Shown: positions 16,938-25,149, counted from the first letter of the stretch. The stretch: 64,000 nt of DNA from Verrucomicrobiia bacterium (GCA_030425485.1 JAUIAM010000016.1:1-64000), one strand, 5' to 3'. Translations and numbers: made by a program. The notes: generated by a model not told the origin, from the sequence alone.

Positions 16938-19900
16938 ATGTCCGAGATAGCCAAAGCCTACGAACCGCAAGACGTCGAAACCAAGTGGTATGCTGCCTGG
17001 GAGCAGGCGGGATGTTTCAAGGGAGTGCTGCCTGAGCAGGTTGCACCTGCTGGCACTGAGGGGGCACAGCCCCCTACGGCGCTTGGTGCGCCTACCCCCG
17101 AGCTAAAAAGCGGGGCAGGAGAACCCTTCAGCATCTGCATTCCGCCGCCGAACGTGACGGGCGTGCTGCACATGGGGCACATCCTCAACAACACCGTGCA
17201 GGACATCCTGACCCGCCGTGCGCGGCAGCAGGGCAAGGCCGCCGTGTGGGTGCCGGGGACGGATCACGCGGGCATCGCCACGCAGGCCCGCGTTGAGAAG
17301 GAACTGCGCAAGGAGGGCAAAACCCGCCACGACTTTGGGCGCGAGCAATTTGTCGAAAAAGCCTGCGAGTGGCGCGACGAGCACGGCGGCATTATTTTAA
17401 AACAGCTCAAAAAGCTGGGCGCGTCCTGCGACTGGGACCGCACCGTGCACACGCTCGACCCCGGCTACAGCCGCGCCGTGCTCACGGCCTTCGTCGAACT
17501 CTACCACAAGGGCATGATCTACCGCGGCAAGCGCATGGTCAACTGGTGCCCTGTCAGCCTGACGGCCCTCAGCGACGAGGAAGTCATCATGAAGCCGCAG
17601 AGCGGTAAGCTCTACAAGATGCGCTACGAGATCGCTGAGCGCCCGGGCGAGTTTGTCGAGATTTCCACCACGCGCCCCGAGACCATCATGGGCGACACCG
17701 GGGTGGCTGTCCACCCGGACGACGAGCGCTACAAGCATTTGATTGAAGAGGGCTTGCATGCCGTGCGGCCTTTCCCCGAGGCAAAAATTCCCTTCGTGGC
17801 CGACGAGCATATCGATATGGAGTTCGGCACGGGCGTACTCAAGGTCACCCCGGCGCACGACCGGGCAGATTGGGACATCGGGCAGCGTCACGGCCTGGAG
17901 GTCATCGATGTGCTCACGCCGGACGGCAAGATCAACTGCCCCGAGATGCCCGAGTTGCACGGCAAGGATCGCTTCGAGGCCCGCAAACTGGCGGCCAAGC
18001 TTTTAGAGGAAAAGGGCCTGCTGGTCGAAGCCGAGAACTACTCCAATAACGTCGGCTTCTCCGAGCGCGCAGACGTGCCGATCGAGCCGCGCCTGTCCGA
18101 CCAGTGGTGGCTCAAGTACCCCAAGGTCGAGGAGGCCAAGGAGGCCGTCCGCTCGGGCAAGATCAAGTTTTACCCCGAGCGTTGGGAAAAGGTTTACCTG
18201 CACTGGCTGGACAACATCCAGGACTGGTGCATCAGCCGCCAGCTCTGGTGGGGCCACCGCATCCCCGTCTGGTACAAGAAGGGGATCGACCGCGCCGCGT
18301 TGACCGACGCGGATTTACAGGACGAGACGAAGGTTTTCGTCTCCGTCGATGGCCCCGCCGACCCCGAAAACTGGGAGCAGGAGGAAGACGTCCTCGACAC
18401 CTGGGCCTCGTCATGGCTCTGGCCCTTCGCAACCTTCGGCTGGGCAGGGCAAGGCCCTGCACCCTCGATGCTGACGCATCGTGAGGGGGCGGAGCCCCCT
18501 ACGGCGCTTGATGCGCCTACCCCCGGCGGGGTAGCGACCAGCGGGAGCGTAGGGGCGGCAGCCCCTCAATCGCAGCAAGCCGAGCTTGCTTTCTGGTATC
18601 CGACTGCCGCGCTGGCCACGGGGCCGGACATTATTTTCTTCTGGGTGGCACGCATGATTATGGCGGGCCTGGAGTTCATGGGCGACGTGCCGTTCAAGAC
18701 CGTTTACTTCAACGGCATCATCCGCGACGGCAAGGGGCGTAAGATGTCCAAGTCGCTCGGCAATTCACCGGACCCGCTGGAGCTGATCGAGAAGTTCGGG
18801 GCGGACTCCATGCGTCTGGGCATGCTCATGATCGCGCCCAAGGGGCAGGACGTGCTCTTTGACTTCAAGACCGATCCGCAGACGGGCGAGATCACCGAGT
18901 GCGCCGCCCTGCAACAGGGGCGTAACTTCTGCAACAAGCTCTGGAACGCCTGCCGCTTTCGCCAGATGTCTGACTCACGCAAAGACGCAAAGGCGCAAAG
19001 TGAAAATGAATCCGGTGAAAGTAACTCTCTTAGCGTCTCTGCGGCTCCGCGTGAGAATACTTTAGTAAGCATTCTTCAGAGGCTTGAGCCGGAGAAGTTT
19101 GATGCCGACGACCACGCCATCCTTGGGTCGCTGGTGGCTGCGCTGGACAGCTTCGACAGCAATTTGGGCAAGTACGAGTTCAACCTCGTGACCAAGGTGC
19201 TCTACGACTTTTTCTGGGGTGACTTCTGCGACTGGTACCTGGAGGTATCCAAGGCCAAGATGCAGGACGAGGCCCTGCGCGGCAACTGCCTCGCCATCCA
19301 GGATCTGTGCCTGCGCCAGCTCCTGCTCATGCTCTACCCGATCACGCCGTTCATCACCGAGCAGCTCTGGCAGGACATGGGTTTTGCGGGTGGCACGGCT
19401 GATGGCGGTACGGACTTTATCCACCACTACGACGCCGGCACCAGTGCCGCGCTCAAGGCGCAACTGGCTGAGGCCGGAGTGAAGCTCGACGCGGCGGCCA
19501 TTGAGGAGGTGGACGCGTTGCGGGACTTCGTTTCCAAGGCCCGCGCCATGAAGGCACAGTATAATTTAGCCAACAAGAAGGACGTGACCTTCTTCATCGT
19601 GGCGGACGAGGGCAACCTTGCCGTGGTTGACAGCCACGGCGAGAAGCTCAAGCGGCTGGTCGGCGCGCAGGGCATTGAGCCGCGCGACGACGTGCAGGAC
19701 GCCCCGGCCAGCGTGACCGCGCTCGGCACGCTCTACCTCGACCTCGCCAGCAGCGTGGACACCGAGGCGGAGAAGAAACGCCTGAGCAAGGAGCTGGCCA
19801 AGCTCGAAGGTGCGATCAAAGGCGGCGAGTCCAAGCTGGCCAACGAGAAGTACACCTCCAAGGCGCCCCCGCATCTGGTCGAGGAAACCCGTCAGATGCT

Positions 19901-19958
19901 GGCCGACAACAAGGCCAAGCGCGACGAGCTCCAGCGACTGATTAACTCGCTGGGGTAG
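16938..19958 (+). CDS. valS: Valyl-tRNA synthetase with three in-frame repeat insertions
   Basis: A 1006-residue class I synthetase that charges tRNA-Val and edits Thr-tRNA. The HIGH motif is HMGH at residues 78-81, KMSKS is at 602-606, the editing domain lies between, and the C-terminal coiled-coil arm is present (about 930-1006). The ATG at 16938 is chosen because MSEIAKAYEPQDVETKWY is the usual start. Three segments do not look like ValS: about 33-58, 502-552 and 678-706. They are Ala/Pro/Gly-rich or low complexity and coincide with DNA repeats. The frame stays open through all three, so the gene seems functional but lengthened. Confidence 0.96.
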   Translation: MSEIAKAYEPQDVETKWYAAWEQAGCFKGVLPEQVAPAGTEGAQPPTALGAPTPELKSGAGEPFSICIPPPNVTGVLHMGHILNNTVQDILTRRARQQGKAAVWVPGTDHAGIATQARVEKELRKEGKTRHDFGREQFVEKACEWRDEHGGIILKQLKKLGASCDWDRTVHTLDPGYSRAVLTAFVELYHKGMIYRGKRMVNWCPVSLTALSDEEVIMKPQSGKLYKMRYEIAERPGEFVEISTTRPETIMGDTGVAVHPDDERYKHLIEEGLHAVRPFPEAKIPFVADEHIDMEFGTGVLKVTPAHDRADWDIGQRHGLEVIDVLTPDGKINCPEMPELHGKDRFEARKLAAKLLEEKGLLVEAENYSNNVGFSERADVPIEPRLSDQWWLKYPKVEEAKEAVRSGKIKFYPERWEKVYLHWLDNIQDWCISRQLWWGHRIPVWYKKGIDRAALTDADLQDETKVFVSVDGPADPENWEQEEDVLDTWASSWLWPFATFGWAGQGPAPSMLTHREGAEPPTALDAPTPGGVATSGSVGAAAPQSQQAELAFWYPTAALATGPDIIFFWVARMIMAGLEFMGDVPFKTVYFNGIIRDGKGRKMSKSLGNSPDPLELIEKFGADSMRLGMLMIAPKGQDVLFDFKTDPQTGEITECAALQQGRNFCNKLWNACRFRQMSDSRKDAKAQSENESGESNSLSVSAAPRENTLVSILQRLEPEKFDADDHAILGSLVAALDSFDSNLGKYEFNLVTKVLYDFFWGDFCDWYLEVSKAKMQDEALRGNCLAIQDLCLRQLLLMLYPITPFITEQLWQDMGFAGGTADGGTDFIHHYDAGTSAALKAQLAEAGVKLDAAAIEEVDALRDFVSKARAMKAQYNLANKKDVTFFIVADEGNLAVVDSHGEKLKRLVGAQGIEPRDDVQDAPASVTALGTLYLDLASSVDTEAEKKRLSKELAKLEGAIKGGESKLANEKYTSKAPPHLVEETRQMLADNKAKRDELQRLINSLG
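17024..17092. repeat. Minihairpin array 1, inside valS
   Basis: Short palindromes stand side by side. CCTG-AG-CAGG is followed by GGGGGC-ACA-GCCCCC (17060-17074) and GGCGC-TTGGT-GCGCC (17078-17092). The last two modules recur almost unchanged in array 2 at 18484-18517. The array is read in frame as an Ala/Pro/Gly-rich linker between the N-terminal helix of ValS and its catalytic start. Confidence 0.75.
18444..18590. repeat. Minihairpin array 2, inside valS (seven consecutive palindromes)
   Basis: Seven perfect short palindromes follow one another. Positions are 18444-18460 (GCAGGGC stem, AAG loop), 18466-18481 (CGATGC stem, TGAC loop), 18484-18500 (AGGGGGC stem, GGA loop), 18503-18517 (GGCGC stem, TTGAT loop), 18518-18533 (TACCCC stem, CGGC loop), 18551-18566 (AGGGGC stem, GGCA loop) and 18574-18590 (AGCAAGC stem, CGA loop). 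The whole stretch is translated in frame within the catalytic domain region of ValS, before the block leading to KMSKS. Confidence 0.85.
18974..19055. repeat. CTCACGCAAAGACGCAAAG-type inverted repeat, inside valS
   Basis: The left arm begins CTCACGCAAAGACGCAAAG and the right arm ends with TAGCGTCTCTGCGG...GCGTGAG, an imperfect inverted repeat of about 28 bp per arm around a short centre. Repeats of this CGCAAAGACGCAAAG type are widespread between genes in environmental bacteria. Here it is read in frame as a low-complexity Ser/Glu/Ala-rich loop of ValS near residues 679-706. Confidence 0.7.
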
Positions 19959-20036
19959 TTTTAAGTTACGTCAGTCACAGCGGACACAAAGTAAGCCGAG
20001 AAGATTGAAATCAGACTGGATTTTTCCGCACTAAAC

Positions 20037-20072
20037 GCTTTGTGTGCTTTGTGCTTCTTTGAGCACTTTGTG
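20037..20072. repeat. CTTTGTG-type intergenic repeat
   Basis: CTTTGTGTGCTTTGTGCTTC and a further CACTTTGTG form tandem near-copies, with a partial inverse copy (GACACAAAGTAAGC) at 19983-19996. It fills most of the 135-bp gap between valS and the RidA gene. Confidence 0.5.
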
Positions 20073-20093
20073 ATCCGAACACATTTTCTTTTT

Positions 20094-20480
20094 ATGCCAC
20101 AGAAACAGATCATTAAACCCGAGGGGTCCGCACCTGCGGTGGGGCCGTACAATCACGCCGTTCGCGTTGGCGACATGCTTTTCTGCTCGGGGCAAATCCC
20201 GATCGATCCGGCAGATCCGAAGGCGGCTTTTCCGGCAGATGTGACGGCGCAGACCGAGCGCGTGCTCAAGAACGTCGGCCTCATCCTCAAGGATCAGGGC
20301 CTGGACTACACCAACGTGATCAAGAGCACGGTCTTCCTGACCGACCTGGGTGAGTTCGCCGACATGAACGCTGTGTACCAAAAGTACTTTACGGCTGACT
20401 TCCCCGCCCGCTCAACCATTCAGGTCGCCGCGCTCCCGCTTGGCGCCAAGGTTGAGATCGAGATCATCGCTGCCTACTAG
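20094..20480 (+). CDS. ridA: RidA-family reactive intermediate deaminase
   Basis: A 128-residue protein that hydrolyses reactive enamines and imines from PLP enzymes. The ATG at 20094 (MPQKQIIKPEGSAPAVGPY) gives the normal N-terminus; the upstream in-frame start at 20040 would add repeat-derived residues. The conserved Arg that binds the substrate carboxylate is in PARSTIQVAALP, and the C-terminal VEIEIIA strand is present. It is probably monocistronic between two repeat-rich gaps. Confidence 0.93.
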   Translation: MPQKQIIKPEGSAPAVGPYNHAVRVGDMLFCSGQIPIDPADPKAAFPADVTAQTERVLKNVGLILKDQGLDYTNVIKSTVFLTDLGEFADMNAVYQKYFTADFPARSTIQVAALPLGAKVEIEIIAAY

Positions 20481-20487
20481 CAGGCTT

Positions 20488-20591
20488 GCGGGGCTGCGCG
20501 CCCCGCCCCGCGGCAGGCACAGCCTGCACTTTCGATGCTGCGCATCATACTGAGATTGCCGAAATCAGCTATCGCTGTTTTGGCAATCTCA
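20488..20591. repeat. Minihairpin array 3, intergenic
   Basis: Palindromes follow the ridA stop: 20488-20506 (GCGGGGC stem), 20513-20527 (GCAGGC-ACA-GCCTGC), 20534-20546 (GATGC-TGC-GCATC), then a 10-bp stem TGAGATTGCC/GGCAATCTCA at 20551-20560 and 20582-20591 enclosing a smaller CAGC/GCTG hairpin. The GATGC module matches that of array 2 in valS. The first hairpin could also act in ridA transcript ending, though no U-tract follows. Confidence 0.75.
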
Positions 20592-20668
20592 GGCGGCATC
20601 AAAACTAGCTCCCCATCTTTTTAGACCATTTAAAATAAAGTAGTAGCCTCGTTGAACTCTGTATTTTT

Positions 20669-20735
20669 ACCACAGATCACGCAGATGCTCACAGATAGCC
20701 TCGGAATAATCTGTATGAATCTGTGAAATCTGCGG
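20669..20735. repeat. ACCACAGAT-type imperfect inverted repeat
   Basis: ACCACAGATCACGCAGAT and a CACAGAT copy on the left pair imperfectly with ATCTGT...ATCTGTGAAATCTGCGG on the right. It is a hairpin-forming interspersed repeat of a widespread type. It lies between ridA and the convergent TVP38-type gene. Confidence 0.55.
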
Positions 20736-20757
20736 ACAAGATATTTCTTAAACCGCT

Positions 20758-21474
20758 CTAATCCGTGTCGGCTCCCGCCTCCTGCAGGGCCTTCTTGGCG
20801 GTGTGGCCGATCATGATGACTACGACCAGCGCGACGACGAATCCGCCATAGACGACGGCGTCGTGGAGGGAAAAATGGTGCTTGGGGTTCGTGGCCGTAG
20901 TGGTGGCGTGGGCGGCGGCGTAGCCGAAGTACTGCGAGACGAAGCCCAGCGGCAGCAGCCCGAGCGTGCCGATGAGGAACTTCGGGTAGCTGAGCTTGCT
21001 CGCGCCCATCAGGTAGCTGCACGGTGAGGCCGGGACGGGGGCCATGCGGATGAGGATGCACAGCTTGATGCCTTCGCGGGTCAGGGCTTTTTCGATCTGT
21101 TTGAGCTTCGGCTTGCGCGCGATCCAGCGTTGCACGTAGTTGTGGAGGAGCAGGCGGGAGAGCCAGAAAATGTTACTCTGGCTGATGAGCAGCGCGATGG
21201 TGACGATGAGGAAGCCTTCGCCCAGGGGGAAGATGACCCCGGCGGCGATCAGCATGAGGTCGAGCGGCACGCACAGGGCGGTCAGCAGGCAGACGATGAG
21301 GATGTAGTAGACCGGAGCCCAGATGCCCTGCGCTTGAATCCACTTCTCGGCATGCGGAATGAAATGGGCGATCTCGCGGCCAGTGAAGATGAGCGTAACG
21401 ATGACGGCGATGCCGATCAACGCACGTACGACGGTGATGTGGGAGGGCTTGGGCGGAGGGTGCGGCTCGCTCAT
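20758..21474 (-). CDS. TVP38/TMEM64 (DedA-like) family membrane protein
   Basis: A 238-residue integral membrane protein with about five or six hydrophobic segments. The core resembles the SNARE-associated/VTT domain: CVPLDLMLIAAGVIFPLGEG, then RMAPVPASPCSYLMGASKLSY with the conserved R-x-x-P-x-P loop. Related DedA/VTT proteins act as lipid scramblases or flippases in the inner membrane, but the substrate here is unknown. It runs opposite to ridA and sthA. Confidence 0.85.
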   Translation of the reverse strand: MSEPHPPPKPSHITVVRALIGIAVIVTLIFTGREIAHFIPHAEKWIQAQGIWAPVYYILIVCLLTALCVPLDLMLIAAGVIFPLGEGFLIVTIALLISQSNIFWLSRLLLHNYVQRWIARKPKLKQIEKALTREGIKLCILIRMAPVPASPCSYLMGASKLSYPKFLIGTLGLLPLGFVSQYFGYAAAHATTTATNPKHHFSLHDAVVYGGFVVALVVVIMIGHTAKKALQEAGADTD

Positions 21475-21665
21475 AGTGGTAAAGGGCTACGGGGTAGGGG
21501 CTTGTGTGGCGAGGCAAACCGAACCCGATGCGGCAGATTGGCCCGTAAGGGCTTTGTCAAAACCCGTGGCGGACCATTCGAGGCTCGCCAAAGGCTGCTT
21601 TTTCTGCAATCATATATGGCTTAAGTGGGCAATGCGTCCGCTTTACTGCGTATTGTTATAGAGGT

Positions 21666-21860
21666 ATGGGACTTATTTTTGAGGTTATCCAGCAGGAAGC
21701 TGGCGGGTATGAAGCAACTTGCCTGACGGAGGCGATTCGAACCGCCGGGGCGGACTTGCTCGAGCTGCACACGAACATCAATCTGGCGGTTGATCGGCGC
21801 TTTGAGGACCGCATGCGTCCGCGCGCTGCGGACATCCACCTGATGTTTACCCGCGAATAG
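21666..21860 (+). CDS. HicB-like small protein (orphan)
   Basis: A 64-residue protein. The pattern FEVIQQEAGGYEATCLTEAI resembles the partial RNase-H fold of HicB antitoxins and related stand-alone proteins (E-x-x-E-G-G-Y-x-A). No HicA-like mRNA interferase gene is beside it and no DNA-binding C-terminus is present, so it is not a classical toxin-antitoxin pair. It lies 86 bp before sthA on the same strand. Function unknown. Confidence 0.6.
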   Translation: MGLIFEVIQQEAGGYEATCLTEAIRTAGADLLELHTNINLAVDRRFEDRMRPRAADIHLMFTRE

Positions 21861-21946
21861 ATTTCTCGCCGGGACGCTTTCGTGGTTGCCAGCCAGGGGC
21901 ATCGCTGGCTATGAAATGGCGCGTCAGTTAACGCCATTGAGTTGCC

Positions 21947-23362
21947 ATGAAAGAATATGACCTGATTATCATCGGCTCCGGTCCTGCCGGAGAAAAAGCC
22001 GCCGTGAAAGCCGCCTACCACGGCAAGCAAGTCGCTGTGGTGGAAAAGCGAAAAGACCTCGGTGGCGCCGGGACAAACACGGGCACGCTGCCCTCCAAGA
22101 CCCTGAAGGAAACCGCCCTGTACTACTCGGGCCTGAACGATCGTGGCCTGTTCGGTGTGGATAAGGAGTTGAAGCATGCGGCCGATGTGCAGGACTTTTT
22201 CTTCCGCAAGAATCAGGTCGTCGAGCAGCAGGAAGAGGGGATTGAGAAGAATTTCAAGCTCCACAACATCGATACGTATGTCGGCATCGGTAAGCTGAAA
22301 GACCGCCATACGGTGGTGGTCGAGGGCAAGGACGCCTGCGAACTCAAGGCGAACAACATCCTCATTGCCACGGGTTCTTTCCCCTTCCAGCCGCCGGGCA
22401 TCCCCTTTGATGGTAAGTTTGTCCACGACTCGGACACGATCCTGACCATTAACAAATTCCCCAAGTCCATCGTCATCGTCGGAGCGGGAGTCATCGGCTG
22501 TGAATACGCCACGATTTTCGCCGTCATGGGTGCAAAGGTGAAGCTGGTCAACAGCCGCGAGGACATCCTCGGCTTCCTTGACCGGGAGATTTGCCGCGAG
22601 CTCAAGCAGGATATGGAAAAGGCCGGGGTGGAATTCGTTTTCGGTAGCCGCATCGACGATGTCGAGATTCTGCCCGAGGAGCACGAGTACAATGTCCACG
22701 CCAAGCTGACTAATGGCGAACCCATCCAGGCTGAGATGTTCCTCTACGCCGCCGGGCGCAGCGGGGCGGTCAAGGGGCTCGGGCTGGAGACGATCGGCAT
22801 CGAGGTTAACAAGCGCGGCAACATCGAAGTCGATGACACCTACAAGACCGCCGTGCCCAACATCTACGCGGTGGGCGATGTGATCGGCTTTCCCGCGCTG
22901 GCCTCCACCAGCATGGATCAGGGACGCGTGGCGGTGACGCATATGTTTGAGCTGCACGGTTTGGAGAAGATCAGCGAGCATTTCCCCTACGGCATTTACA
23001 CCATACCCGAGGTCAGCGTCTTTGGCATGACCGAAGACGAGGCCCAAGAGCAGAAGATCGACTACTGCGTCGGGCGCGCGCACTACAAAGATATGCCACG
23101 CGGCAAGATCATGGGCGTGAAGGAAGGGCTGCTCAAGATGGTGGTCGAGCGTGGCACGCGCAAGGTACTCGGTGTCCACATTTTTGGCAAGATTGCGACG
23201 GAGCTCATCCACTACGGCATGGATTTGGTGGAGCAGGGCGCAACGCTCGACCTCGTCATCAGCCGTGTGTACAACACGCCGACGCTGCACGAGCTCTACA
23301 AGTACGCGGCCTACAACGCCTTCATCGAAGGCCACTTCCTGGAAGAACCGGTCGGCCACTAG
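21947..23362 (+). CDS. sthA: Soluble (Si-specific) NAD(P)+ transhydrogenase
   Basis: A 471-residue flavoprotein of the pyridine nucleotide-disulfide reductase family. FAD-binding IIGSGPAGEKAA is at about 7-18 and NAD(P)-binding VIVGAGVIGCEYA near 180. The redox CxxxxC pair of lipoamide dehydrogenase and related enzymes is absent: GGAGTNTGTLPSK has no Cys. That is the hallmark of SthA/UdhA, which passes hydride between NADPH and NAD+. The FAD motif near AVGDVIG and the C-terminal dimerisation domain are intact. A strong terminator follows. Confidence 0.92.
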   Translation: MKEYDLIIIGSGPAGEKAAVKAAYHGKQVAVVEKRKDLGGAGTNTGTLPSKTLKETALYYSGLNDRGLFGVDKELKHAADVQDFFFRKNQVVEQQEEGIEKNFKLHNIDTYVGIGKLKDRHTVVVEGKDACELKANNILIATGSFPFQPPGIPFDGKFVHDSDTILTINKFPKSIVIVGAGVIGCEYATIFAVMGAKVKLVNSREDILGFLDREICRELKQDMEKAGVEFVFGSRIDDVEILPEEHEYNVHAKLTNGEPIQAEMFLYAAGRSGAVKGLGLETIGIEVNKRGNIEVDDTYKTAVPNIYAVGDVIGFPALASTSMDQGRVAVTHMFELHGLEKISEHFPYGIYTIPEVSVFGMTEDEAQEQKIDYCVGRAHYKDMPRGKIMGVKEGLLKMVVERGTRKVLGVHIFGKIATELIHYGMDLVEQGATLDLVISRVYNTPTLHELYKYAAYNAFIEGHFLEEPVGH

Positions 23363-23405
23363 TACTCGCAGAGTGCCGCCCGCGAGAAAACCCATTTCTA
23401 CGCAC

Positions 23406-23439
23406 AAAAAAAGTCGTCCGTTAGCGGGCGACTTTTTTT
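23406..23439. terminator. Bidirectional intrinsic terminator
   Basis: A stem AAGTCGTCCG/CGGGCGACTT with a TTAG loop is flanked by A7 on the left and T7 on the right. It can therefore end transcription of sthA rightwards and of the convergent gene leftwards. Stem and tracts are read directly from the sequence. Confidence 0.9.
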
Positions 23440-24067
23440 ATGAACCGGGTGGTTTCGGGAGGGGGTTGTTTGGTCCGCCGTTGCTGGGCGTCTGCGGTTG
23501 CCCGCCGTTGTTTTCGCTCACGATGCGCCGACGGGGTATCATGGGGCCATTGCCCGTGCCACTGCTGCTGGGGGTGACGGACGGCGGAGCTGGTCGCGAT
23601 GGCGTGCTGCTGGCGGTAACGCTGGCTGCGGCACCACCCGAGATTTGCATCGGGGTTTCGTCTACGGTGGCCATTTGGAGTTCCTCAGTGCGGCCGCCAG
23701 AGCGTATGTAGATGCTGGCCCGGCCTGGGTCGTAGCGAATGACCTGAAAGCCCTCGCGCATCTCATTTAGCGGCATCCAATAGCTGTCGCCTGATTTCTT
23801 GTCGTACAGGCTAAACTTTTGTTCGTCTCCGAAGTCGATCATGCCCTTGAACTCAAGCTGGCGTGCAAGAATGGGTGGGGCAGCCTGAGGTGGTGGCTGT
23901 ACGGTGGGCGGTTGTGGCGGTCGCCAGCCCGGGGGGAGAAAGGGAGACTTGCTGATGAGATTGCTCTCCGCTGCCAGTGTGCCCGCAAAGCAAAGCCCGG
24001 CAGCCAAATAGCTTAGCTGCCCCAGGCGAAGGCGGATTTGGGTGCGGATACCCCTCATTTTGTACAA
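23438..24067 (-). CDS. Proline-rich exported protein of unknown function
   Basis: A 209-residue protein. A hydrophobic N-terminal stretch ending near LAAES looks like a signal peptide. A Pro-rich linker (PPGWRPPQPPTVQPPPQ) follows. A small beta-rich core at about 70-135 (GMIDFGDEQKFSLYD, RYDPGRASIYIRSGG) resembles short domains of type II secretion accessory proteins. The tail is disordered, Ser/Pro/Gly-rich. I do not recognise it further. It is the last gene of the rplY-pth-rpsF-ssb group or starts separately, 63 bp after the small membrane protein. Confidence 0.6.
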   Translation of the reverse strand: MYKMRGIRTQIRLRLGQLSYLAAGLCFAGTLAAESNLISKSPFLPPGWRPPQPPTVQPPPQAAPPILARQLEFKGMIDFGDEQKFSLYDKKSGDSYWMPLNEMREGFQVIRYDPGRASIYIRSGGRTEELQMATVDETPMQISGGAAASVTASSTPSRPAPPSVTPSSSGTGNGPMIPRRRIVSENNGGQPQTPSNGGPNNPLPKPPGS

Positions 24068-24130
24068 GATACTCTAATTAGAACCCCGAATCGACGAAAA
24101 AGTCCCAACGAAAAGCCCTGAAAAATGATA

Positions 24131-24316
24131 TCACTTCAGGCGAAGTAAACCTACGCCTGCGCCTAATAAAAAGACAGCGATGATGAGTGCGGGAAAGTGC
24201 AGCAGGGCCGCTTTATCTCGCAAGGAGGGCACGAGCCCCAGCGCGCTGATAACGCCCAGCGCAAAACCGCAGATGATGATGGCCAACCCGAGCTGGGCCG
24301 CGCGACGGTCTTTCAT
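24131..24316 (-). CDS. Small two-helix membrane protein
   Basis: A 61-residue protein with two hydrophobic helices (LGLAIIICGFALGVIS and FPALIIAVFLLGAGVGLL). Its ATG overlaps the ssb stop by one base (TGATG), so it is translationally coupled to ssb. No family is recognised. Confidence 0.65.
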   Translation of the reverse strand: MKDRRAAQLGLAIIICGFALGVISALGLVPSLRDKAALLHFPALIIAVFLLGAGVGLLRLK

Positions 24317-24768
24317 CAGAACGGCACGTCGTCGTCGACATCATCGTGGGCCGGGGTTGAGGAACGCCCGGTGCTGCGTGGGGGAGGGGAGCTCTGTGAG
24401 TAGCCGCCACCGCCACCGCTGCCATCGTCGTCACCACGGCCACCCATGAACTGGAAGTTCTCCAGCGTCACGCCGAGCTTGGAACGCTTCTGGCCGGAGG
24501 TCTTGTCCTCCCATTCGTCTAGCTTGAGGCGGCCTTCGACGAAGATCGGGCGCCCCTTGGACATGTACTTGGCAATGACTTCTGCCTGACGGCCAAAGGC
24601 GTCGATATCGACAAAAGTGGTTTCCTCGCGCTTCTCACCGTCCTTGGTGGTGAAGTTGCGGTTGACCGCGATGCCAAACTTGCAGATGGACATGCCACTG
24701 GGCAGGGCGCGGACTTCGGGGTCACGGGTCAGATTACCCATGAGCATAACTTTGTTTAGCGAGGCCAT
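24316..24768 (-). CDS. ssb: Single-stranded DNA-binding protein
   Basis: A 150-residue SSB. The OB-fold covers about 1-110 (NKVMLMGNLTRDPEVR, FVDIDAFGRQAEV, FVEGRLKLDEWED). A Gly-rich disordered linker leads to the acidic tip DDDVPF that recruits repair and replication partners. It follows rpsF by 75 bp. The phage-type SSB-like protein at 41197 ends in nearly the same tip. Confidence 0.97.
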   Translation of the reverse strand: MASLNKVMLMGNLTRDPEVRALPSGMSICKFGIAVNRNFTTKDGEKREETTFVDIDAFGRQAEVIAKYMSKGRPIFVEGRLKLDEWEDKTSGQKRSKLGVTLENFQFMGGRGDDDGSGGGGGYSQSSPPPRSTGRSSTPAHDDVDDDVPF

Positions 24769-24843
24769 AATGGAATAAGCTGAAGGGTGCCCGATGACGG
24801 GTCAATCGTCATCGGGCACAAGAAAGAAAAAAACCGTAAAGGC

Positions 24844-25149
24844 TTAGTCCTTGGACTGAACCAGGACGCGGTTAACCTGCTTGTCCAGACGGAACTTTTC
24901 CTGAATCTGGGTGCTGGCAGCTGCCGGGCCGGTCAGTTCGTAGGCTACGTAGAGGCCGGCGGTGAAGTTGCGGTCCGTGACGCGGATGAACTCCTTCTGG
25001 CCCTGCTCCTCGACCTTGCCAACGGTGAAACCGAGGCTTTCGAGGGCGCCCTTGATGCGTTCAATGAGGGTCTCGACCGCTTCGGTGTAGTTACGGGTGT
25101 CGAGGATGAAGGTGGCCAGATACTGGCTCTGGGTTGCGGTGTCGCTCAT
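24844..25149 (-). CDS. rpsF: Ribosomal protein bS6
   Basis: A 101-residue protein. The start at 25149 (MSDTATQSQYLATFIL) is chosen over a longer frame because it restores the family N-terminus and overlaps the pth stop by 4 bp (ATGA). The core EKFRLDKQVNRVLV is typical of S6, which binds S18 and 16S rRNA. The Verrucomicrobia-like order rplY-pth-rpsF-ssb supports it. Confidence 0.92.
   Translation of the reverse strand: MSDTATQSQYLATFILDTRNYTEAVETLIERIKGALESLGFTVGKVEEQGQKEFIRVTDRNFTAGLYVAYELTGPAAASTQIQEKFRLDKQVNRVLVQSKD

Noticed and set aside
21666-21860. Complete HicAB toxin-antitoxin pair
   Set aside because: No HicA-like gene is present on either side and the HicB-like protein lacks a DNA-binding tail.
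21656-23407. 583-codon open frame on the minus strand
   Set aside because: It lies fully opposite sthA, whose protein has clear motifs and normal length. The antisense translation is low-complexity and typical of G+C-rich third-position shadowing.
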